Below are positions 1-6,595 of a stretch of 8,814 nt of DNA, one piece after another. This stretch comes from Deltaproteobacteria bacterium (GTDB lineage Bacteria; Myxococcota; Myxococcia; Myxococcales; 40CM-4-68-19), in the NCBI GenBank assembly GCA_005879095.1, contig VBLM01000296.1, positions 1 through 8,814 of the forward strand, given 5' to 3'. The notes beneath the pieces were generated by a model, which was given only the letters and a program-made list of their open reading frames with translations, searched no databases and had not been told where the DNA came from. A program made the translations under genes and the position numbers. Within the stretch, counting starts at the first letter, position 1. Every line of letters starts with the position of its first letter.

Positions 1-1
1 C

Positions 2-598
2 CACTGGGTGGTCGCGGCTTCGCCCTGCGACGGGCCCGATCGCGGCCACCAGGATCTGGTGCTCGCGTTCCTCTCGCTCGCGCGCGCGCGTCCGAAGCTC
101 AAGCTGCTGATCGCCGGCGAAGGCTGCGAGGCGCGCAAGCTGCGCGTGCAGGCCGATCAGGCGGCGATGCTGAACCGCGTCGTCGTCCACCCGGTTTCGC
201 TCGAACAGCTGCCGGCCGTCTTCGCGCGCGCGGTGGCGGTGATCGGGCCCAGCCGCAGCGGCAACGCGCCGGACGCGATCCCCGAGGCGCTCGCGGTCGG
301 TGCGCCGGTGGTGGCCACGGCGATCGGCTCGCATCCGACCTGGATCCGCGAAGGCCGCACCGGTTGGCTGGTCCCGCCCCGTGCTCCGGCGGCGCTGGCG
401 GCGAGATTGGCGCAGATCGTCGACGACCCGCAGACTGCGCGCAAGGTCGGCGAACAGGCCCGCCTGGCCGCGCTCGAGGTGGCGGCGCCGCGTGCGGTGG
501 CCCAGGAGCTGGCGCGGTGCTACGCGGCCATCGCTCGCGTTCCTGCGCTGCAGCACACCGGCATCTACTTTCCTGCACCTCGACTGCAACGCGCATGA
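2..598 (+). CDS. GT4-family glycosyltransferase, C-terminal part (5' end outside window)
   Basis: This is the nucleotide-sugar-binding, C-terminal Rossmann domain of a GT-B fold retaining glycosyltransferase, which would act at the cytoplasmic face on a lipid-linked or nascent glycan. The frame is already open at base 2 and no start is visible, so the N-terminal acceptor domain lies upstream. Visible hallmarks are PDRGHQDLVLAF, then KLLIAGEG, then PSRSGNAPDAIPEALAVG with Glu about residue 95 of the visible part, then GAPVVATAIG and GRTGWLVPP. These follow the usual order of the GT4 donor-site half, including the acidic residue of the E-x7-type motif. The last 20 or so residues (after ARCYAAIA) do not resemble a family C-terminus, so a small frame error there cannot be excluded. 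The donor sugar cannot be told from the sequence. A second GT4 gene follows after 42 bases, probably in the same operon. Confidence 0.88.
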   Translation, partial: HWVVAASPCDGPDRGHQDLVLAFLSLARARPKLKLLIAGEGCEARKLRVQADQAAMLNRVVVHPVSLEQLPAVFARAVAVIGPSRSGNAPDAIPEALAVGAPVVATAIGSHPTWIREGRTGWLVPPRAPAALAARLAQIVDDPQTARKVGEQARLAALEVAAPRAVAQELARCYAAIARVPALQHTGIYFPAPRLQRA

Positions 599-613
599 CG
601 TTGCCCCGTTGCA
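585..613. repeat. Overlapping inverted repeats at the 3' end of the first glycosyltransferase
   Basis: TGCAACG at 585-591 can pair either with CGTTGC at 599-604 (6 pairs, 7-base loop) or with CGTTGCA at 607-613 (7 pairs, 15-base loop). The structure spans the stop codon at 596-598. No T-run follows, so it is not a standard intrinsic terminator. In DNA this GC-rich it may be chance. Confidence 0.3.
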
Positions 614-640
614 ACCCGCTGCACAGCTTGGGGCGCATCG

Positions 641-1717
641 ATGACGCGGCCGCCTGAGATGAAAATTCTGCTGGTGGGCGATTTCCCGCCTCCCGGCGGC
701 GGCGTGGCCACGCACGTGGAAGAACTTTTCCGTGCCGTCCGCGCGCGCGGCGGCGAGTGTGAGGTCCTCGACATCGGCAAGGGCCAGCTGCCCGCGGAGG
801 GCGTCGTCCCCGCCGGCGGCGTGACGCGCTTCTCGGCGCTGCTCGCGTCGCGGGTCGCACGCGGGTTTCGCATCCACCTGCACACCAGCGCGGCGAATCC
901 GAAGTCCCTGGCACTGATCTCCGTCTGCGCCGCAGCCGGCCGCGCAGCCGGATTGCCGCCGATCATCACGCTGCACTCCGGTCTCTGCCCGGCCTGGCTC
1001 GCCGAGTCGCCGGCGCGCAGGTTGCTGGCGCGCGCCATGCTGCGTCAGTTCGGCAGCGTGATCGCGGTGAACGAGGAGATTCGCGCCGCGATCGGCATTC
1101 CCGAGGCCGAGGTGCTGCCCGCGTTTTCGGCGGAGTTTCTCTATCCGGGTCCGCCGCCGCCCGGCCTGCCCGAGCTGCGCGCGTCGTCAGCGCCGCTCTT
1201 CTGCGCGATGGTCTCGCCGCGCCCCGAATACGGCCTGCCCGTGTTGCTCCGCGCCTTCGAGCGCGTACGCGTTTCGCTGCCTTCCGCGGCGCTCGCGTTG
1301 TACGGCACCGCGAGCGAAGACGTGAAGGCGCCCGGGGTGCGCGGATTCGGCGAGCTCTTCCGACCGCAGGCGCTGGCGCTGATCGCGGCCTGCGACGTCT
1401 TCGTGCGCCCGACGCTGGCGGACGGCGATTCGGTCAGCGTCCGCGAGGCGCTCGCGCTCGGCCGTGTCGTGGTCGCGACGCGCGTCGGCCATCGGCCGCC
1501 GGAGGTGCGGCTGGTCCCGCCCGCCGACGCCGATGCTCTCGCTGCCGAAATGCTCGCCGCTGCGAGCTCGGCGCGCCCCGTGCAACCGGTGCGCGCGCCG
1601 GCCGGCGACGGCCTGCCCCGCATTCTTTCGCTCTACGGATGGACACCGCCGGCGTCACGCCCGGAAGCGCCGGTGCGCCAGGAGGCAGCCCCATGTGCGG
1701 CATCAGCGGCTTCCTGA
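641..1717 (+). CDS. GT4-family glycosyltransferase
   Basis: This is a complete GT-B fold glycosyltransferase of 358 residues, the usual GT4 length. The N-terminal domain opens with MKILLVGDFPPPGGGVATHV (residues 7-26), the glycine-rich loop typical of GT4 enzymes. The donor-site half carries FVRPTLADGDSVSVREALAL, with the likely catalytic-site Glu near residue 269, followed by GRVVVATRVG. Start choice is uncertain. The ATG at 641 has GGGG at 630-633 at good spacing, whereas the in-frame ATG at 659 fits the family N-terminus better but has only a weak ribosome site. The last 30 or so residues after LSLYGW are Pro/Ala-rich and look like an unstructured tail. The 3' end overlaps the amidotransferase start by 25 bases (1693-1717), so the two genes are probably translationally coupled. 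Donor and acceptor are unknown; a role in building a surface polysaccharide is inferred from the neighbours. Confidence 0.9.
   Translation: MTRPPEMKILLVGDFPPPGGGVATHVEELFRAVRARGGECEVLDIGKGQLPAEGVVPAGGVTRFSALLASRVARGFRIHLHTSAANPKSLALISVCAAAGRAAGLPPIITLHSGLCPAWLAESPARRLLARAMLRQFGSVIAVNEEIRAAIGIPEAEVLPAFSAEFLYPGPPPPGLPELRASSAPLFCAMVSPRPEYGLPVLLRAFERVRVSLPSAALALYGTASEDVKAPGVRGFGELFRPQALALIAACDVFVRPTLADGDSVSVREALALGRVVVATRVGHRPPEVRLVPPADADALAAEMLAAASSARPVQPVRAPAGDGLPRILSLYGWTPPASRPEAPVRQEAAPCAASAAS
1680..1685 (+). promoter_or_regulatory. Shine-Dalgarno site fixing the amidotransferase start
   Basis: AGGAGG lies 7 bases before the ATG at 1693. It selects this ATG over the in-frame ATG at 1639, which would add an 18-residue leader and bury the Cys that must become residue 1 after Met removal. 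Confidence 0.85.
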
Positions 1718-3579
1718 ACCGCGACCGGCAGCAGCCCGCGGACGAGGAACTGCTGCGGCGCATGACCGACGTCATCGCGCACCGCGGGCCGGACGGCAGC
1801 GGCCTGTTCGTGCAAGGACCGGTCGCGCTCGGGCACCGGCGGCTTTCGATCATCGATCTCTCGGCGAACGGCGCGCAGCCCATGCACAACGAGGACGGCG
1901 CGATCACCATCACCTTCAACGGCGAGATCTATAACTATCTCGGCCTGCGCGACGAATTGATCGCGCGCGGGCACGTCTTCCGCTCGCGCTGCGACACCGA
2001 GGTGCTCGTCCACGGTTACGAAGAGTGGGGCGACGCGCTTCCCGAGCGGCTGGCGGGGATGTTCGCCTTCGCCATCTGGGACGCGCGCCGCGAGCGGCTC
2101 TTCATCGCGCGCGATCGGCTCGGCAAGAAGCCGTTCTACTACCATCTGGGCCGCGACCGGTTCCTCTTCGGCAGCGAGATCAAGTCGCTGCTCTGCGACC
2201 CCGATGTCCCGCGCTCGATCGACGACGACGCGCTCGATCTCTATCTCAGCGCGCGCTACGTGCCCGCGCCGTCGACGATGTTCGCCGGTATTTCCAAGCT
2301 GCCGCCCGCATCGTGCGCAGTCTTCGAAAACGGCTCGTTGAAGATCCGGCGGTACTGGAAGACGGTCTTTCCACCGGAAACGGATCCGCGCGGCGACGAG
2401 GAGCTGGCGCGCGAATTGTGGCAGCGGGTGAAGGACGCGACCGAAGCCCGGCTGATGGCCGACGTGCCGGTCGGCGTCTTCCTCTCGGGCGGTCTCGATT
2501 CGAGCTGCATCGCCGCGCAGATGATCGATCTGCGGCGCGAGCGCGGCGAAGGCGGCGTGAAAAGCTTCTCGGTCGGCTACCTCGCGGACGACGGCTCTTC
2601 CGAGCTCGACCAGGCGCGCCGCGTCTCGAAAGCGCTCGGCACCGAGCACCGCGAGGTCGTGGTCACCGCGGAAGATTTCGCGCGCTTCCTGCCCGACCTC
2701 GTCTGGTACATGGACGAGCCGGTGGCCGACGCGGCCTGCGTTCCCTTGTATTACCTGAGCAAGCGGGCGCGAGAAGAAGTCGTCGTCGTTCTCTCCGGCG
2801 AAGGCGCCGACGAAGTGCTCGCCGGGTATCCGATCTATCGCACCATGCTCATGCTCGAGCGGCTGCGCGCGCTGGGCCCGGCCGCCGCCGCCGCGCTGCC
2901 GATCGCGCGCCATCCCAAGCTGCGCAAGTATCTGCGCTGGGCCACGCAGCCGCTGGAGCAGCGCTATCGCGGGGTCTCGGTCGCCTTCACCGACGACGAG
3001 AAATCGTTGCTCACGGGACGCGGCGGCGAGCGGTTGGTGCAGCGGCTTGCGCAGGAGTGGGCCGAGACGGAAGGCCTGCCGCCGCTGGAACGGATGCTCG
3101 AGCTCGATCGGCGCGTGTGGCTGCCGGACGATCTGCTCGTCAAGGCCGACAAGATGACGATGGCGACGTCGCAGGAGCTGCGCGTGCCGTTCCTCGACCA
3201 TCGCCTGATCGAATGGTGCGCCGGCCTGCCGCAGCACGTGAAGCTGCGCGGCAGCACCGGCAAGTGGCTGCTCCGCGAAGCGGCGCGCTCGCGGCTGCCC
3301 GCGGAGTGCACCGCACCCGGCAAACGCGGCTTCACCGTGCCGGTCTCGAACTGGTTCCGCAAGCAACTGCACCAGCCGCTGCGCGACGCGCTGCTCGCGT
3401 CCGACTCTCTGGCCCGCACGCGATTCGGCGAGAAAGCGGTGCGGCGACTGCTCGACGATCATCTGAAAGGCCGCAGCGATCGCAAGGAAGAGCTCTACTC
3501 GCTCTGGGTGCTCGAGCTGTGGCGCCGCCGGCACCAGGTGTCCGGTGTCTCTGAAAACAAGCGAAGGAGTGAGATCTCG
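1693..3579 (+). CDS. asnB: Asparagine synthase (glutamine-hydrolysing)-type amidotransferase
   Basis: This enzyme transfers glutamine-derived ammonia to a carboxylate after ATP-dependent adenylation. The start gives MCGISGF, so Cys2 becomes the N-terminal nucleophile of the class II glutaminase domain (about residues 1-210, with RGPDGSG, GHRRLSIIDLS, FNGEIYNY and CDTEVLVHGYEEWG). The synthetase domain follows, with the ATP-pyrophosphatase loop SGGLDSS at residues 265-271, then LSGEGADEVLAGYP and LRVPFLDHRLIEW. All hallmarks are intact and about 620 residues match the family. The sequence resembles the amidotransferases found in polysaccharide (exosortase-type) loci, so the substrate may be a sugar carboxylate rather than aspartate. 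The family pattern ends near LWVLELWRRRHQ. No in-frame stop follows, and the frame runs on into the next gene. A TGA at 3552-3554 in another frame would be the natural stop if one base is missing near the 3' end. The end given here is the base before the next gene's ATG. Confidence 0.9.
3564..3569 (+). promoter_or_regulatory. Shine-Dalgarno site for the TuaH-like glycosyltransferase
   Basis: AAGGAG lies 10 bases before the ATG at 3580. It indicates that the glycosyltransferase is meant to be a separate protein, although no stop codon separates it from the amidotransferase in the same frame. Confidence 0.75.
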
Positions 3580-4678
3580 ATGGGTGCCTTGAAGGGTCGC
3601 GACATCGTCTGTTTCTCCAACGACTGGGACGGCGATCCGCTCTCGAAGATGCACGCGATGAAGATCCTCGCGCGCGAGAATCGCGTGCTGTGGGTGAACA
3701 GCATCGGCAACCGCAGGCCGACCGCGAGCGCGCGCGACGCGCGGCGGATGGTGAGGAAGCTGTCGGGCGCGATGCAGGGCGTCCGGGAGCGCCATCCCAA
3801 CATCTGGGTGCTGACGCCGCTGGCGATTCCGTTCTACGGCAGTGAGCTGGTCCGCGCCGCGAACGGGATGCTGCTGAAAGCGCAAGTGCAGAAGGCGATG
3901 CAGCAGCTCCAGTTCAAGGACGTCATCTCCTGGAGCTTCTTGCCCTCGAGCGCGCCGGTCTCCGGAACTCTCGGCGAATCGCTCGTCGTCTATCACTGCG
4001 TCGACGAGTTCAGCGCCTTCAGCGACGCGCCGGCGCAGGAGATCCGCGAGCTCGAGCGCCGGTTGATGCTCAAGGCCGACGTCGTCATCTGCTCGAGCGA
4101 GAAGCTGCGCGCCGACAAGGCGAGCGACCCTGGTGCCCGACGATCTCAAAGGCGCGCCGGGGCCGATCATCGGCTTCTGGGGGCTGATCGCCGACTGGGT
4201 CGATCTGCAGCTGATCCGCCACGTCGCCGACGCTTTCTCCGGCGGCACGGTGGTCTTGATCGGCAATTCCACGACCGACATGAAGTCGATCGAAGGCGCG
4301 CGCAACATCCGCTTTCTCGGCCGCAAGCCGTACGCGGATCTGCCGCGTTACGCGAAGGCCTTCGACGTCGCGTTGATGCCCTTCAAGGTGAACGAGCTGA
4401 CGCTGGCGTCGAATCCTTTGAAGGTGCGCGAATACCTCGCCGCGGGATTGCCGGTGGTTTCGACGGCGATTCCGGAAGTGGAGCGGCTCGGCGTCTGCCG
4501 GATCGGCAAGGACGCCGACGGGGTGGTGCGCGAGATTGCGGCCGCCGTCGCTGCCGGCCCCGGTCCCAGCGAGGTGCGGGCGGTACAGGTACGCAGCGAA
4601 GGATGGGAGGCGCGCGTCGGCGAGATGCAGGAGATCGTCGCGGCGGCGCTGGCGGATCGGAAGAAACAGGCGGCGTGA
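3580..4678 (+). pseudogene. TuaH-like GT4 glycosyltransferase, frame-disrupted with an apparent internal loss
   Basis: The N-terminal half (3580 to about 4122) begins MGALKGRDIVCFSNDWDGDP and includes LWVNSIGNRRP, VVYHCVDEFSAF and ADVVICSSEKL. The C-terminal half lies in the next frame (from about 4124, through ATLVPDDLKG, GFWGLIADWVDLQLI, LGRKPYADLP, NPLKVREYLAAGLPVVSTAI) and ends at TGA 4676-4678. Proteins of this kind normally have about 25 residues, including a VRHGVD-like motif, between SEKL..DK and the VPDDL segment. Here the two are adjacent and in different frames, so I infer an out-of-frame deletion of roughly 70-85 bases (length congruent to 2 modulo 3). GCGAGCGA at the junction offers short microhomology. 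As written the gene cannot make a full enzyme. The stop overlaps the ATG of the heparinase gene (TGATG), implying translational coupling in the intact operon. The family call is strong; the cause (real mutation or assembly error) is unknown. Confidence 0.82.
4133..4678 (+). CDS. Donor-domain half of the broken glycosyltransferase, as a free-standing reading frame
   Basis: If translated on its own from the GTG at 4133 this gives 181 residues starting at PDDLKGAPGP. It contains the complete donor-nucleotide half of the GT-B fold, with Glu in NPLKVREYLAAG and the conserved LPVVSTAIPEVERLG. There is only a poor ribosome site (AAGG at 4117-4120). It should be read as the 3' part of the gene beginning at 3580 rather than an independent gene, because the N-terminal acceptor domain sits immediately upstream in another frame. 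Confidence 0.45.
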   Translation: MPDDLKGAPGPIIGFWGLIADWVDLQLIRHVADAFSGGTVVLIGNSTTDMKSIEGARNIRFLGRKPYADLPRYAKAFDVALMPFKVNELTLASNPLKVREYLAAGLPVVSTAIPEVERLGVCRIGKDADGVVREIAAAVAAGPGPSEVRAVQVRSEGWEARVGEMQEIVAAALADRKKQAA

Positions 4679-6564
4679 TGGATCTCGCGTACTACAGCTA
4701 TCTCGCGCAGACGATTCCGCCGCGCGAGCTGGCGCGTGCTCTCGCCGTCCGCGCGCGGCGGGCGGTCGTCTCGCGGCTGCGGCCTTTGATCTTCGACGTG
4801 CCTCCGGAGCAGCGGCGGGCGCGGGCGCTGTACGCGCTGACCGACTCGCGGCCGGCGCTGGTCGAGCCGTGGGAGCGAGAGGCGACGGCGCGGGTCCTGC
4901 GCGAGCGCTGGCCGGAATCGTGCGCTTTGGTCTTGCGCGAGGCCGAGGCATGCCGGCGCGGCGTGCTGTCGATCTTCGGGCGTCCGATCGATTGCGCGAA
5001 AGACGGCCGGATCGATTACCACCGCGACCCGCTCGCGCAGTGGCGCCCACCTCTGCCGAACGCACCGGGTGGGCGCGCGCCTGGATCGACGGCGTGCGCC
5101 AGTTCCGCGCCGGCAATCCGGCGGGCCTCGGCGTGCAGTGGTCGTGCGCGATGGAGGTCAGCCTGCGCGCGATGCACGTCGCGCTGACGTTCGCGTACGT
5201 GCGCGACGACGCCGCGGTGGACGAGCCGTTGGTGCGCGAGCTGCTCGACATGCTCGACGAGCACTGCACGTACGTCGAGAATCATCTCGAGGAGACCGGC
5301 GCGATCCGCACCAATCATTACGCCGCCGACCTCGTCGGCCTCACCGTCGTCGGCGCGCTCTTTCCCGAATTGCAGAGGCGATGGGCGCGAAAGCTGTGGG
5401 ACGAGATCCCGCGCCAGTGCCGCGCGGACGGGACGCATTTCGAATCGGCGAGCGGATATCAGCGGCTCTGCGCCGAGCTGTTCCTGGCCGCGGTGCTCGC
5501 CGTGCGCGCCGCCGGCGAGTCCGTTCCGCGCGAAGTCGTGAAGGCGGTCGCCGGACTGTTTCGCAGCCTCGCCTTGCTGCTGAAACCTTCCGGCGCGATC
5601 CCGCAGATCGGCGATTTCGATTCCAGCCGCGGCCTGCCGCTGTCCCCGCGCAGGGCGCTCGATTGCGCGTACCTCGCGCCCCTCGGCGCCGCGGGACTCG
5701 ACGACGCGTCGCTCAAGTTCGGCTCCTGCCCGCCCGAGGTCGGGTGGCTTCTCGGTCCCGACGGCGTGCGGCGATTCGAGCAGCTGGAAAACGACGTGGT
5801 CCCCGGTGACGTGATCCTGCGCGAGGCGGGCATCGCCGTGCTTCGGTCCGGTGACGCGTGGCTGTGCATGAGCGCGGGACCGAACGGCCAGGGCGGCACC
5901 GGCGGGCACGCGCACAACGACAAGAACTCGGTCGAGCTTTCGCTGGGCGGCGTCGATCTGATCGTCGATCGCGGCACCTTCGTGTACGCGCGCGATCCTG
6001 CCGAGCGCAACGCGCGCCGCGGCACCGCCGGCCACAGCACGGTGCAGGTCGACGGCCTCGAGCAGAACCGTCTGGTACCGGGCCGGCTCTTTGCCCTGCC
6101 CGACACCGCGCAGGCGCGGATCGTGCGCGTAGAGCGGCGCGACGGATTCGAGCTCGCCACCGGAACGCACGCCGGATACAAGAGCGCCGGCGTGACACAC
6201 AGACGCGTGGCCGCTCTGTCGCGCGACTCCGCGGCGTTCATCGACGAGTTGCGCGGGCACGGCGAGCACCGGCTGACGCTGCGCTGGTACGTGCCGCATA
6301 CCGATCTGGTGCAGCGGCCGGCGACGCCCGCGGAAGCGGCGCGGCTGGAGAAATTGCACGAACAGGGCCTGGCGTTCGGATACGACGCCACCCGCTGCAT
6401 CGCGGTCGGCGACCTGGCCGTTGCCGTGGCAACTGTCGCTGACCGACACCGACGTCTCGCCGGGATACGCGGAAAAAGTTTTCTCCAGGCTGATCGCGCT
6501 CGATTTCACGGGGTCCGTGCCGGCCCGTCTGTTCACCGCCGTGCTTTTTCTGCGCGCGCAGTGA
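4678..6564 (+). pseudogene. Heparinase II/III-family protein, frame-disrupted at two places
   Basis: Members are polysaccharide lyases or related proteins acting on uronic-acid-containing glycans, with an alpha/alpha toroid followed by a beta-sandwich. The N-terminus (4678 to about 5046) includes MDLAYYSYLAQTIPPREL and IDYHRDPL at residues 112-119. The body then continues in another frame from about 5062 (ARAWIDGVRQFRAGNP, GVQWSCAMEVSLRAM, IRTNHYAADLVGL), through the beta-sandwich signature GGHAHNDKNSVELSLGG at 5901-5951, VDRGTFVY and TAGHSTVQVDG. The segment expected between HRDPL and ARAWIDG, including a WELNRHQ-like motif, is in no frame. At 6414-6420 an apparent extra G shifts the frame. 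Removing it yields LPLPWQLSLTDTDVSPGYAE and a proper C-terminus ending at TGA 6562-6564. Without that correction the frame stops at 6575, inside a hairpin. The likely catalytic His and Tyr region is intact. The gene begins within the previous stop codon. Confidence 0.83.
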
Positions 6565-6591
6565 CCGATGCCTAGCTTCGCCGGGCATCGG
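6565..6591 (+). promoter_or_regulatory. Intercistronic hairpin touching the dehydrogenase ribosome site
   Basis: CCGATGCC at 6565-6572 and GGCATCGG at 6584-6591 form a perfect 8-pair stem (6 GC pairs) around an 11-base loop. It starts directly after the heparinase stop (6562-6564), and its 3' arm contains the first two bases of the GGAGG at 6590-6594. No T-run follows, so it is a poor intrinsic terminator. It could stabilise mRNA ends or limit ribosome access to the next gene. Confidence 0.55.
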
Positions 6592-6595
6592 AGGA

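Larger units (their letters stand above)
1693..5187 (+). other. Uninterrupted chimeric reading frame (AsnB + half a glycosyltransferase + out-of-frame stretch + heparinase N-terminus)
   Basis: This frame has no stop for 1164 codons but is not one gene. Residues 1 to about 620 are the amidotransferase. Codons from 3580 to about 4122 are the N-terminal half of a glycosyltransferase. From about 4123 to 4677 the translation is an Arg/Ala/Gly-rich stretch with no recognisable motif, because the real glycosyltransferase coding has moved to the next frame. From 4678 to about 5046 it is again genuine coding, the N-terminus of the heparinase-like protein, and then it is out of frame until the stop at 5185-5187. 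The lack of stops in the wrong-frame parts is explained by high GC content. An automatic caller may report this as a single protein named asparagine synthase. Confidence 0.8.

Noticed and set aside
1639..1692. Earlier in-frame ATG as the start of the amidotransferase
   Set aside because: It would place 18 residues before the catalytic Cys, which must be exposed at the N-terminus, and the strong AGGAGG site points to 1693.
4110..4135. Programmed ribosomal frameshifting as an explanation for the frame change in the glycosyltransferase
   Set aside because: No slippery heptamer is present at the junction, and a conserved stretch of residues is missing as well, which frameshifting cannot explain.
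1633..4326. Very long open frame on the minus strand (about 897 codons) opposite asnB and the third glycosyltransferase
   Set aside because: Its translation is rich in Arg, His, Ala and Glu with no recognisable motif. It lies opposite well-conserved plus-strand coding and is the usual antisense shadow of GC-rich genes.
6410..6422. Programmed frameshift near the end of the heparinase gene
   Set aside because: CTGGCCG is not a slippery sequence and there is no homopolymer run. A single-base insertion or read error is simpler.
5016..6536. Long open frame on the minus strand opposite the heparinase gene
   Set aside because: It has no domain or motif, its composition is that of a complementary-strand shadow, and the plus strand carries clear family motifs.
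6565..6591. Hairpin after the heparinase as an intrinsic terminator
   Set aside because: No T-run follows the stem, and the next gene starts within 5 bases of its end, so a regulatory or mRNA-stability role fits better.
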